Below, in pieces: positions 14,370-22,006 of a DNA stretch of 30,702 bases. How positions within the stretch are numbered: the stretch's first letter is position 1; the number at the start of each line of letters is the position of its first letter. This DNA comes from Stenotrophomonas maltophilia. Lineage in GTDB: Bacteria > Pseudomonadota > Gammaproteobacteria > Xanthomonadales > Xanthomonadaceae. The stretch spans positions 106,109 to 136,810 of the forward strand of contig DJBL01000073.1 of assembly GCA_002435595.1 (NCBI GenBank), read 5' to 3'. The notes under the pieces are model-generated. The model did no database searches. It had not been told where the DNA came from and was given only the letters and a program-made list of their open reading frames with translations. The position numbers were made by a program, and so were the translations under genes.

Positions 14370-16430
14370 TCAGTATCGGTAGTTCACCTTCATCCACGCC
14401 GTCCTGCCCGGCTCGTTGATGCGCACCGGGTCGGCCGGGAAGCCGAAGTCGGCACTGCCGGCGAGGTTGAGGTGCTCGCTGTAGGCGCGATCGAAGAGGT
14501 TGTCGATACCGGCACTGACCTGCAGGGCATCGCTGAAGCGATAACCGGTGTTGAGCGCCAGCGTGGCGAAGCCGGCACTGGGGCCCAGGTCGCGGGCGAC
14601 GACGTTGCCCTGGTTGTCGGCAACGCGGTGCTGGTGGGCCACGGCGCGGGCCAGTGCGCCGACGCTCCAGCGCTGCCCTTCCCAACCGGCACTGAGGCGG
14701 GCTTCCAGCGGTGGCATCTGCGGCAGCGCGGTGCCGTCGCTGCGGTTCTCGCCCCAGGCGTAGGCCAGCGTGCCGCCGAGTTTCCACTGCCGGGCCAGGC
14801 TGAACTCCGCACCGGCTTCGGCCCCGGCAATGCGGGCGTCGATGTTGTTGGCCCGGGTCGTGCTGCCCATCATGCCGCCGTCGACATAGGTGAACAGGAT
14901 GTAGTCCTGCAGCCGGCCCGCATAGGCCGATACCCAGGCGTTGAGGCGATCGCTGCGGTACTGCAGGCCCAGGTCGAGCTGGGTGGTCTTTTCCGGCTGG
15001 ATGGCAGCAAACGCGTTGACCGCGCCCATCGGCCCCCGGTCCGGGGAGAACAGCTCCCAATAGTCGGGCATGCGTTCGCTGTGGCCGATGCCGGCATACC
15101 AGGTCAGCGACGGGGCCAGATCGCGTTCGATGCGCACGAAGCCGCTGCCCAGGTTCTCGCGGCGACGCTGGCCGGCGGTGGGATTGGGCATGCCCATCAT
15201 GCCGGCGCTGCGGCGTTCGTCGGTAACCTCGGCGCGATCGACGCGCAGGCCACCGACCCAGCGCTGCGCGGTGCCTTCGCCGAGGGTGAGTTCGCTGAAG
15301 GCGCCCAGGTTCTCAAAGCGCGCGTCGGTGCTCCAGGGCTGCTGCCGGTAGGTGTTGCGGCCCATGCCACTGCGGCTGCGATGGCGGCTGTCCTGTGCAT
15401 CGATGCCGGCCACGATGGCGATGTCCTGCCAGCGCCATTCCGAGGCGATGCGGCCACCGGTGGTGCGCCGGTCCACGTTGGCCGCCATCGGCATGGGCAT
15501 GCTGCTGGCCGGGTTGGGGGTGCGCAGCGTGTAGTTGTCCATCAGGTGGTCGGCGTCGTTGTAGTAGACGTTGGCCAGCAGCTTGTCCCACGCGCCGGGC
15601 AGGTTGTCCTTCTCGAAACGGGCGGCATAGCTGGTGCGCTTGAACGCGGCGCCATCCATGCCACGGCCGGCGTAGCGGGCGATCGCATCGCCGGTACCGG
15701 CCGACAGTTCCAGCACGGTGTCGGCATCGGGGGTCCAGCCGACGGCGACATCGCTGTTCCACTTGCGCCACCTGGAGGGCACCCCCTCGCCGTTGCCGTC
15801 CTTGTAGTCGTCGGCTTCGGAGCGGTTGCCATTGACCCGCACGTAGCCCTGCGAGGCACCAGCGGTGAGGTCGAGCACCTGGTCGTTGCGATTGCGTGAG
15901 CCGACCAGCGCGCTGGCGTTGATGTCCAGCCCGGGCGCGTCGAATCGCGGCGTGTCGCGCTCGAAGCGCACCGTGCCGGCCGAGGCACCGGCGCCCCAGC
16001 GCACGCTCTGCGGGCCCTTGATGATGGTCAGACGGTCGAAGGTTTCCGGGGCGATGTAGGACAGCGGGTTGTCCATGCGCGAGGGGCATGCGCCGATCAG
16101 GTTGCCTTCGTTGCTGACGATGTTCAGGCGGGAGCCGAACATGCCGCGCAGGACCGGATCACCGTTGGTGCCACCGTTGCGGATGGCCGAGAAGCCGGGG
16201 ACGGTCTTGAGGTAATCGGCGCCGTCGCTGGCCGGCACCGGCTGGCGCGGCAGGCGGGGGTCGGTGACCCAGTGCAGCGGCGAGGACGGCGCGGTGGCGG
16301 TGACGACCAGGGTGTCCAGGGTCTGCGCACGGTCGCGCTCGGCGGCGTGCAGCGGCAAGGCCGCCAGGGCGAAGGACAGGCAGACAGACAGGCGCGCGGG
16401 TGCGCCCGCGCGGCGGGAAGCAACATTCAT
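14370..16430 (-). CDS. TonB-dependent copper receptor (OprC/NosA-like)
   Basis: A 686-residue outer-membrane receptor. It has a signal peptide (about 1-30, ending LPLHAA), a TonB box region DTLVVTATAP (39-48), a plug domain with LKTVPGFSAIRNGGTNGDPVLRGMFGSRL and FDRLTIIKGPQSVRWG, then a 22-strand barrel ending in VNYRY. The length and plug wording fit the TonB-copper receptor group (OprC of Pseudomonas, NosA). Methionine clusters suit copper: SMPMPMAAN, SAGMMGMPNP and DGGMMGS. GACPSRMDNP in the plug gives a Cys near a Met, a copper-ligand pattern reported for OprC. The start at 16430 has GGAG 8 nt upstream. The Met/His-rich DUF2946 gene lies 74 bp upstream on the same strand, so the two probably form a copper-uptake operon driven by TonB-ExbBD encoded elsewhere. 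Confidence 0.92.
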   Translation of the reverse strand: MNVASRRAGAPARLSVCLSFALAALPLHAAERDRAQTLDTLVVTATAPSSPLHWVTDPRLPRQPVPASDGADYLKTVPGFSAIRNGGTNGDPVLRGMFGSRLNIVSNEGNLIGACPSRMDNPLSYIAPETFDRLTIIKGPQSVRWGAGASAGTVRFERDTPRFDAPGLDINASALVGSRNRNDQVLDLTAGASQGYVRVNGNRSEADDYKDGNGEGVPSRWRKWNSDVAVGWTPDADTVLELSAGTGDAIARYAGRGMDGAAFKRTSYAARFEKDNLPGAWDKLLANVYYNDADHLMDNYTLRTPNPASSMPMPMAANVDRRTTGGRIASEWRWQDIAIVAGIDAQDSRHRSRSGMGRNTYRQQPWSTDARFENLGAFSELTLGEGTAQRWVGGLRVDRAEVTDERRSAGMMGMPNPTAGQRRRENLGSGFVRIERDLAPSLTWYAGIGHSERMPDYWELFSPDRGPMGAVNAFAAIQPEKTTQLDLGLQYRSDRLNAWVSAYAGRLQDYILFTYVDGGMMGSTTRANNIDARIAGAEAGAEFSLARQWKLGGTLAYAWGENRSDGTALPQMPPLEARLSAGWEGQRWSVGALARAVAHQHRVADNQGNVVARDLGPSAGFATLALNTGYRFSDALQVSAGIDNLFDRAYSEHLNLAGSADFGFPADPVRINEPGRTAWMKVNYRY

Positions 16431-16504
16431 GGTGGAACTCCGGAAAACGCACAGGTGCGCGGCACCATCACGGGCGCGCGCAGCAGGAAATAAAGGCGGC
16501 GGTT

Positions 16505-17008
16505 TCAGGCGTTCAACGGCGGTCCGCGTGCGCCATGCGCGGGCCAGCGCAGGCTGCGCGGCGAGGCGACGGCGCGCAACACCGTCGGGGCGATCACCGG
16601 CAGTGCCGGCAGCAGCAGGATCAACACGGCCAGCCACGGCATCAGCCGCGAGGCCATCATGCAGTACTCGCAGGCCTCGCCATGGCCGGCGTGTTCGTCC
16701 GATGGCGGCGTGTGCGCGCTCGGCGACGGCGCGAGGGCGTGGGAGGACATGTCGTGCATCGGCATGTCCTCCATCGGCATCGCAGGGTGCAGGTGCGCGG
16801 CAGGCATCGTGTGTGCAGGCGTGCGGTGCCCGGCATGCGGGTCGGCCGGGCCGGGCATGGCATGGGCCATGCCCGAGGGCATCAGCATCAGCGGCGCATC
16901 GGCATGCGCCTGCTGCCAGCGGCTGACCAGCGGCGCCAGCGCCATCAGCAACGTTGCCACGAAGGCAAGCTGCAGCAGGACGGCATACGGGCGGCGGCGA
17001 CGGTTCAC
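16505..17008 (-). CDS. DUF2946 Met/His-rich exported protein, probable copper binding
   Basis: A 167-residue protein of the DUF2946 type often found beside copper TonB receptors. An N-terminal hydrophobic segment (about 8-26) anchors or exports it. Residues 38-112 form a Met- and His-rich region (for example MEDMPMHDMSSH and DEHAGHGEACEYC) with over ten Met and about ten His. Then comes the family-typical CEYCMMASRL (Cys113, Cys116) and a C-terminal hydrophobic helix (about 124-146). Copper or copper-chaperone binding is inferred from composition and the neighbour. The start is uncertain: GTG at 17008 gives a normal signal-like N-terminus but lacks a clear ribosome site; an upstream in-frame GTG at 17104 would add 32 basic residues. 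It leads the unit with the copper receptor. Confidence 0.8.
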   Translation of the reverse strand: MNRRRRPYAVLLQLAFVATLLMALAPLVSRWQQAHADAPLMLMPSGMAHAMPGPADPHAGHRTPAHTMPAAHLHPAMPMEDMPMHDMSSHALAPSPSAHTPPSDEHAGHGEACEYCMMASRLMPWLAVLILLLPALPVIAPTVLRAVASPRSLRWPAHGARGPPLNA

Positions 17009-17190
17009 CGCGTCATGGTAGCGCCCGGCCGCGGATCGGGCGGCCAGGCGCCCTGCGACCAACCGTCGCAGCGGCCGCTGTAAAACCCCGGCCGATTCCC
17101 TCACCCCCTATGGAGAAAAGCGCCCTTCTTGAAGGGGGCGCGCCAACGGCGCGGGGTAGAGCAAGCGTGCGCGGCCATCACCGTCGCTTC

Positions 17191-18174
17191 TCAGACGGTA
17201 ATGGTCTGCGTCAGCGATTCCCAGGTGGGCGGCAGCGGCCAGTTGGCCTCCTGGTTGCCGTCGATCACCCGGCGCAGGTCGCGGGTGTCGATCTGCGGGG
17301 CCAGCACATGCACCAGTTCCAGCGCGTAGTCGCGCAGCACGCGGTCGCGCGGCAGCACCGCCCAGGCGATGCATTCGTCGATCGGGGCCGGGGCCGGCCA
17401 GGCACGCAGGTCCTCGTCGCTGGCGTTGACCGCCATTTCCGCCAGCAGGCCCACGCCCAGGCCGGTGCGCACATAGGTCTTGATCAGGTCTGCATCCAGC
17501 GCGGTCAGCGCGATGTCCGGGGTCAGCCCGGCGCTGGCGAACGCCCGCTGCAACGAAGAACTGCCGCGGGTGGAGGATTCGTAGCTGATCAGCGGCTGGG
17601 TGGCCAGCGCCTGCAGGTCCGGCGCCGCGCCCGGGCGGTCGAGCACGTGGCCGCGCGGCACCAGCACCAGCCGGCGCCAGCGGTACAGCGGAATGGCCAG
17701 CCCCGCGGTCGGCTCGGCCCCGGCGGTGGAGATGATGGCGATGTCCGCATCGCCCTGGCTGAGCAGGTCCAGCGCATCGCTTTCGGCGGCCTGCTGCAGG
17801 TGCACGCTGACCTGCGGGTAGGCCTGCTTGATCCGCGCCACCGCCGGCGGCAGCACGAAGCGCGCCTGGGTGTGGGTGGTGGTCAGGATCAGCTGGCCCT
17901 GGCTTTCGCGGCGCTGGTTGGCCGCATAGGTGCGGATGTTGTTGGCTTCGGACAGCACCGCGCGCGCGCGACCGATCACCTCCACCCCGGCCGGGGTCAC
18001 CGCTTCCAGGCTGCGCCCCTTGCGCACGAACAACAGGAAGCCCAGCTCATCCTCCAGCTGCTTGAGCTGCTTGGACAGGCCGGGTTGGGTGGCATGCACG
18101 CGCGAGGCCGCCAGCGTGATGTTGAGCTCGGCGTCGGCGATGGCCACCAGATAACGGAGTTGGGTCAGCGTCAT
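17191..18174 (-). CDS. cysB: LysR-family regulator, CysB-like
   Basis: A 327-residue LysR regulator. The winged HTH is at about 1-60 (MTLTQLRYLVAIADAELNITLAASRVHATQPGLSKQLKQLEDELG), followed by the effector-binding domain (about 90-300). The variant helix SRVHATQPGLSKQ and the FVRKGRSL segment after it are typical of the CysB/Cbl branch, which senses acetylserine/sulfate and activates cysteine-biosynthesis genes. The adjacent divergent cysK gene fits this role, and length matches CysB (about 324). The Thr/Ser-rich TTTHTQARFVLP block matches the CysB ligand site. The start at 18174 begins at the conserved MTLTQLRYL; a Met 11 codons upstream is less likely. The ribosome site is weak. An AT-rich shared region of 180 bp separates it from cysK. 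Confidence 0.88.
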   Translation of the reverse strand: MTLTQLRYLVAIADAELNITLAASRVHATQPGLSKQLKQLEDELGFLLFVRKGRSLEAVTPAGVEVIGRARAVLSEANNIRTYAANQRRESQGQLILTTTHTQARFVLPPAVARIKQAYPQVSVHLQQAAESDALDLLSQGDADIAIISTAGAEPTAGLAIPLYRWRRLVLVPRGHVLDRPGAAPDLQALATQPLISYESSTRGSSSLQRAFASAGLTPDIALTALDADLIKTYVRTGLGVGLLAEMAVNASDEDLRAWPAPAPIDECIAWAVLPRDRVLRDYALELVHVLAPQIDTRDLRRVIDGNQEANWPLPPTWESLTQTITV

Positions 18175-18236
18175 GGGCGTGCGGCACGGCAGGCGAAGGG
18201 AAGGCAATCCGACTGTAGGGCAATTGCCGTCACCAG

Positions 18237-18259
18237 CTTATAACCAAATGTTGTTTAAG
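18237..18259. promoter_or_regulatory. Candidate LysR/CysB operator between cysB and cysK
   Basis: An imperfect inverted repeat (CTTATAAC, 5 nt, GTTGTTTAAG) in the most AT-rich part of the divergent intergenic region, 63 bp from the regulator start and 95 bp from cysK. Size and AT content fit a LysR-type site; no experimental site is known to me here. A GGCATATGCC palindrome follows at 18284-18293. Confidence 0.4.
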
Positions 18260-18354
18260 AAGGGTATCAGGTCATTTCCCGGTGGCATATGCCAGGGCTA
18301 CGGTCTGGCGGAGCCGCCTTCGGCGCGGCATACGGACTACTTCGGAGCATCCCC

Positions 18355-19314
18355 ATGGCCCTCTACAACTCGATCCTGGACACCATCGGCAACACCCCGG
18401 TGGTCCGCCTGAACCGCATCGCCCCCGACCACGTCAGCGTGTACGCCAAGGTCGAGTCGTTCAACCCTGGCGGCTCGGTCAAGGACCGCCTGGCCCTGGC
18501 GATCATCCTGGACGCCGAAGCGCGCGGGGTGCTCAAGCCCGGCGACACCATCGTGGAGGCTACCTCGGGCAACACCGGGGTGGCGTTGGCGATGGTGGCC
18601 GCCGCGCGCGGCTACAAGTTCGTGGCCACCATGGTGGAAACCTTCTCCATCGAGCGCCGCAAGCTGATGCGGGCCTATGGCGCCAAGGTGATCCTCACCC
18701 CGGCCGCCGAGCGCGGCTCGGGCATGGTGCGCCGGGCCAGGGAACTGGCCGACGAGCATGGCTGGTTCCTGGCCAGCCAGTTCGCCAACCCGGCCAACCC
18801 GGCTTACCACCGCAACACGACCGCGCCGGAAATCCTCCGCGACTTCGCCGGCAGGCGCCTGGACTACTTCGTGACTGGCTGGGGCACCGGCGGCACGCTG
18901 ACCGGCGTGGGCGAAGTGCTCAAGGTGGCCCGTCCGGAGACCCGCATCATCGCCACCGAGCCGGCCGGCGCGGCCCTGCTCAAGGGCGATGAGTGGAAGC
19001 CGCACAAGATCCAGGGCTGGACCCCGGACTTCGTGCCGGAAGTACTCAACCGCGGCGTCTACGATGAACTGCTGAGCATTGATGATGCGCGCGCCATCGA
19101 GACCTCGCGTCGGCTCGCCGCAGAGGAAGGCATCTTCGTCGGCATTTCCGCCGGCGCCACCGTGGCCAGCGCCCTGGACATCGCCGCCCGCGCCGAGCCG
19201 GGCAGCGTGATCCTGGCCATGCTCCCCGATACCGGCGAGCGCTACTTCTCCACCCCGCTGTTTGCCGATATCAACGAGGGCTCCGACGACGACTGGTTGG
19301 CCGGTCTGCCCTGA
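18355..19314 (+). CDS. cysK: Cysteine synthase A (O-acetylserine sulfhydrylase)
   Basis: A 319-residue PLP enzyme that makes L-cysteine from O-acetylserine and sulfide in the cytoplasm. Lys43 in PGGSVKDR forms the Schiff base. The substrate loop TSGNTG is at 70-75, the phosphate-binding GTGGT at 177-181, and a C-terminal GISAGATVASAL block follows. The GGAG 8 nt before the ATG at 18355 sets the start; an earlier frame start at 18289 gives a nonsense extension. The length matches CysK (about 320). It is divergent from the CysB-like regulator, the usual activator. A hairpin at 19343-19364 may end the transcript. Confidence 0.94.
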   Translation: MALYNSILDTIGNTPVVRLNRIAPDHVSVYAKVESFNPGGSVKDRLALAIILDAEARGVLKPGDTIVEATSGNTGVALAMVAAARGYKFVATMVETFSIERRKLMRAYGAKVILTPAAERGSGMVRRARELADEHGWFLASQFANPANPAYHRNTTAPEILRDFAGRRLDYFVTGWGTGGTLTGVGEVLKVARPETRIIATEPAGAALLKGDEWKPHKIQGWTPDFVPEVLNRGVYDELLSIDDARAIETSRRLAAEEGIFVGISAGATVASALDIAARAEPGSVILAMLPDTGERYFSTPLFADINEGSDDDWLAGLP

Positions 19315-19342
19315 CCGCCACGTTGTCCCGAGCATGCCCGCG

Positions 19343-19364
19343 ACGCCCACCTCCAGGTGGGCGT
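19343..19364 (+). terminator. Hairpin terminator candidate after cysK
   Basis: A perfect 10-bp stem (ACGCCCACCT/AGGTGGGCGT) with a 2-nt loop, 28 bp after the cysK stop codon. The downstream sequence is only mildly T-rich (TTGTCGCATT). Confidence 0.55.
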
Positions 19365-19385
19365 TGTCGCATTCAGGTGGCGCGC

Positions 19386-19410
19386 CCGGCTTCATCTGCG
19401 GTGAAGCCGG
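19386..19410. terminator. Second hairpin after cysK
   Basis: Perfect 9-bp stem CCGGCTTCA/TGAAGCCGG with a 7-nt loop. No T-run follows. It may be a back-up terminator or part of the leader region of the following macrodomain gene. Confidence 0.4.
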
Positions 19411-19559
19411 TGCCCCGCATCGTGTGAAGGCAAGGCGGTGCACGCCGGGTCGCACTGCCTGAGACGATGATGACGCACCCTAGACCTCCTGCCCGGTAAC
19501 GTGCAGGAACCAAGTGGCATCTCGTTGCATGGACCCGGATTCAGTCAGGAGTGGTACGC

Positions 19560-20159
19560 ATGAAGATCGAAGTGTGGCAGGGCGACATCACGACCCTGGC
19601 GGTGGATGCGATCGTCAATGCGGCCAACGAATCCCTGCTTGGCGGGGGCGGCGTGGACGGTGCGATCCATCGTGCGGCCGGCCCGCGCCTGCTGGCCGAG
19701 TGCCAGGCACTGCCGCAGATCCGGCCGGGCATGCGCTGCCCGACCGGCGAGGTGCGCGCCACCGCCGGCTACGACCTGCCGGCCCGCCATGTCATCCATA
19801 CCGTCGGCCCGGTCTGGCAGGACGGCCACCGTGACGAGCCGGCGCTGCTCGCCAACTGCTATTGGAAATCCCTGCAGCTGGCCGAAAAGCTGGGCCTGCA
19901 TTCGATCGCCTTCCCGGCGATCAGCTGCGGGGTGTTCGGCTATCCGCTGCACCAGGCCGCGCAGATCGCCGCCACCGAAACGGTCGCCTGGCAACGCTCG
20001 CACCGTGAGCCGCGCCGGATCATCCTGGTGGCCTACAACGCGGCCACGTTCAAGGCCTACCAGTCGGCCTTGGCCGCCCAGGGCCAGCCGATCGATGCAC
20101 CGCCCTCGCCGCTGCTGCCGTCACTGGACCTGGGCTTGCCGCCGGCCGCGGCGCATTGA
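19560..20159 (+). CDS. Macrodomain protein, O-acetyl-ADP-ribose deacetylase YmdB-like
   Basis: A 199-residue protein of which about 170 residues are a macrodomain of the YmdB/MacroD class, which hydrolyses O-acetyl-ADP-ribose and removes mono-ADP-ribose from acidic residues. Catalytic-site hallmarks are VNAANESLLGGGGVDGAIH (Asn20, Asn23, Asp33) and the later AFPAISCGVFGYPLHQAAQIA loop. The C-terminus (about 175-199) is a Pro/Leu-rich tail not part of the core. AGGAG lies 8-9 nt before the ATG at 19560; a GTG start at 19551 would overlap that site. It stands alone with no ADP-ribosyltransferase, sirtuin or phage gene nearby. A hairpin at 20190-20215 lies 31 bp past its stop. Confidence 0.92.
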   Translation: MKIEVWQGDITTLAVDAIVNAANESLLGGGGVDGAIHRAAGPRLLAECQALPQIRPGMRCPTGEVRATAGYDLPARHVIHTVGPVWQDGHRDEPALLANCYWKSLQLAEKLGLHSIAFPAISCGVFGYPLHQAAQIAATETVAWQRSHREPRRIILVAYNAATFKAYQSALAAQGQPIDAPPSPLLPSLDLGLPPAAAH

Positions 20160-20189
20160 GCGCTCGACATGAGCCGGTGTGTTGAACGC

Positions 20190-20215
20190 GGAAGGCGGTT
20201 CAGCTAACGCCTTCC
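20190..20215 (+). terminator. Hairpin after the macrodomain gene
   Basis: An 8-bp stem GGAAGGCG/CGCCTTCC with a 10-nt loop that itself could pair partly. A short mixed tail follows without a clear T-run, so termination is plausible but unproved. Confidence 0.45.
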
Positions 20216-20256
20216 CCGATTGGCATGCCGCTGTTGCTGCATGCGGCCGGGACGGT

Positions 20257-20481
20257 CGGCAGTCGGCTGGGGCGCGACCCTACCTCGCGGCAGTCGGCAC
20301 CGCGTGTCACCGAGGCTACCGGCGGTTGGCCGGAGGGTGTGCCCCTGCCCTCGCGGTGGGCCGGTACCGCATGTCACCGAAGCTATCGGCAGTCGGCTGG
20401 GGGGCGCCCCTACCTCGCGGTGGGCCGGTACCGCACGTCACCGAGGCTACCGACGGTTGGCCGGGGGGGGACGCATCCCGG
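20257..20481. repeat. Imperfect tandem repeat, about 65-bp period, about 3.5 copies
   Basis: Copies start at about 20257, 20320, 20387 and 20451 (the last partial), 63-67 bp apart. Shared blocks are CGGCAGTCGGCTGG, CCTACCTCGCGG, CCGGTACCGC and GTCACCGA(G/A)GCTA. Odd copies resemble each other most, as do even copies (CGGTTGGCCGG), suggesting growth by doubling of a 130-bp unit. No reading frame is supported; the region lies between convergent genes (macrodomain and M1 peptidase). It could be a Stenotrophomonas intergenic repeat. It is not a CRISPR array, because there are no unique spacers. Confidence 0.8.
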
Positions 20482-20521
20482 TTACGGCGCGCGCCCCGGC
20501 AGATGCAGCGGGCGCGACCGG

Positions 20522-21865
20522 TCAGCGCTTGTGCGGCTCGCGCGCGGAGGCTGAGGTGGTGTACACCCACGCCTGGAAGAATGGCTGCAGGGAACGACCG
20601 GCGGCCTTTTCCATGGCGCGCTGGAAATCGGCGGTGACCACCGCGCGCCCGTCGTTGGCCACGGTGTACTCGCGCAGGCCACGCCAGAACGTCGCCTCCC
20701 CCAGCTCCACGCGCAGCAGGTGCAGCACGTACGCGCCCTTGCGGTAGACCACGGCGCGGTCATCGGCGCTGGGCGCGTCCCAGTGCGCATACACCAACGC
20801 GTGGTCTGCGCCCTTGGCCTGCAATGCGTCCAGCCGCTTGCGCCAGCCGTCCACCTGCGCCTGGTAGGCCGCTTCGCCCTGGGCGTGCTGCAGGTAGGCG
20901 GCCGTCATGAAGTTGGCCATGCCTTCGTTGAGCCAGAAATGCTGCCAGCTCGCACAGGTGACCCGGTTGCCCCACCACTGATGCGCCGCTTCATGCGCCA
21001 TCAGGGCAGTCTGGCTGGGATCGTCCAGCACCGCCTGCCCATAGTCTTCGGACATCAGCGACACCCCCGCCAGTTCCTGCCCGATGGTGCTCGCTACCAG
21101 CGCCTGCTGGTAGTCACCGCGATACGGCAGGCCGGCGCGCGCAGCGAAGAAATCAAGCATGTCGCCGGTGTCGGCGAACACACTGCGCAGTTGCGCCGGT
21201 GAACGCTCCACCGACAGGAAGCGCAGCGCGATCGCGCCGTGCTGGTGGATGGCCTGCTGGTAACGCCCGGCAGCGAAGCCATACACGTAGCCGGGCATCG
21301 GCGTATCCAGCCGCCAGCGATGTTCGATGCGCCCATCGGCCAGCGTGCGCGAAGGCAGCGTGCGACCGGTACCGGTGGCGAGCAGACCGGCCGGCAGGGT
21401 CAGCGACAGCGCCAGCGTGGCGCGCTCGTCGGGCGCGTCCACCGAGGGCATCCACTGGCTGGTGGAGAAGATCGTGTACACCTCCTCGCGCTCGGGGGCG
21501 AATTCCAGGCCGAACGGCGGTGCGCCTTCGTATTCGATCTGCAGCTGGGCCTGCGCGCCGGCGGCCAGCGCGGTCGGAAACTGGATGCGCACCTGCTGGG
21601 CGCCCTGCGCGAAGGACAACGCGCGGCCGTCCTGGGTCACCGAGGTGATCGTGAGCTGGCCGGCATCCAGGGCCAGCATGGACAGCGGCTGCAGCGCCCT
21701 GAACTGCAGGGTCTGCTGCCCCCGCACGCGCCGGGCGGTGATATCGGGCTCCAAGGCCACCTGGTAGTGCAGCACGTCGAACCCGCGCGCCGGTGCGGCC
21801 CGTGCGACGGTGCCGCCGGACAGAAGCGCTGGCGCCAACAGCAACGCGCAGATGCGCACGATCAT
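20522..21865 (-). CDS. Secreted M1-family metallopeptidase
   Basis: A 447-residue exported aminopeptidase-like protein. It has a signal peptide (about 1-24), a beta-rich N-terminal domain (about 28-215) and a thermolysin-like catalytic domain. The zinc motif is complete: His291-Glu292-x-x-His295 with Glu314 after exactly 18 residues (HEAAHQWWGN...WLNEGMANF), and the catalytic Tyr is Tyr374 (VVYRKGAY). The exopeptidase GAMEN motif is altered to GVSLMSED. The protein ends soon after the catalytic domain, lacking the large C-terminal helical domain of PepN, so it belongs to the short M1 group. GGGAGG lies 8 nt before the ATG at 21865; upstream in-frame Mets give unlikely extensions. Substrate is unknown. 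Confidence 0.9.
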   Translation of the reverse strand: MIVRICALLLAPALLSGGTVARAAPARGFDVLHYQVALEPDITARRVRGQQTLQFRALQPLSMLALDAGQLTITSVTQDGRALSFAQGAQQVRIQFPTALAAGAQAQLQIEYEGAPPFGLEFAPEREEVYTIFSTSQWMPSVDAPDERATLALSLTLPAGLLATGTGRTLPSRTLADGRIEHRWRLDTPMPGYVYGFAAGRYQQAIHQHGAIALRFLSVERSPAQLRSVFADTGDMLDFFAARAGLPYRGDYQQALVASTIGQELAGVSLMSEDYGQAVLDDPSQTALMAHEAAHQWWGNRVTCASWQHFWLNEGMANFMTAAYLQHAQGEAAYQAQVDGWRKRLDALQAKGADHALVYAHWDAPSADDRAVVYRKGAYVLHLLRVELGEATFWRGLREYTVANDGRAVVTADFQRAMEKAAGRSLQPFFQAWVYTTSASAREPHKR

Positions 21866-21953
21866 GGGATCCCTCCCGACGATGAAGGATCGCATCGTGC
21901 CAGAGCGCGAGGGGCACAGCCACGCCGGCACGCTGGCTGCAACGCGCGCGCCC

Positions 21954-21983
21954 AAAAAAAACGCCGGCACAAGGCCGGCGTTT
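21954..21983 (-). terminator. Rho-independent terminator of the aldolase gene
   Basis: On the minus strand a perfect 10-bp stem (21983-21974 with 21968-21959, loop 5 nt) runs into eight T residues (plus-strand A-run 21954-21961). It is 23 bp past the aldolase stop codon. Confidence 0.9.
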
Positions 21984-22006
21984 CGTTCATCGCGGGCGGG
22001 CCGGGA

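Noticed and set aside
19560..20159. Macrodomain as part of an ADP-ribosylation toxin-antitoxin or antiphage locus
   Set aside because: No ADP-ribosyltransferase, DarT-like, sirtuin or phage gene is adjacent; neighbours are cysK and an M1 peptidase, and the protein is the housekeeping YmdB type.
20257..20481. CRISPR array
   Set aside because: The whole 63-67 bp period is repeated, including what would be spacers; no cas genes are nearby and copies are imperfect.
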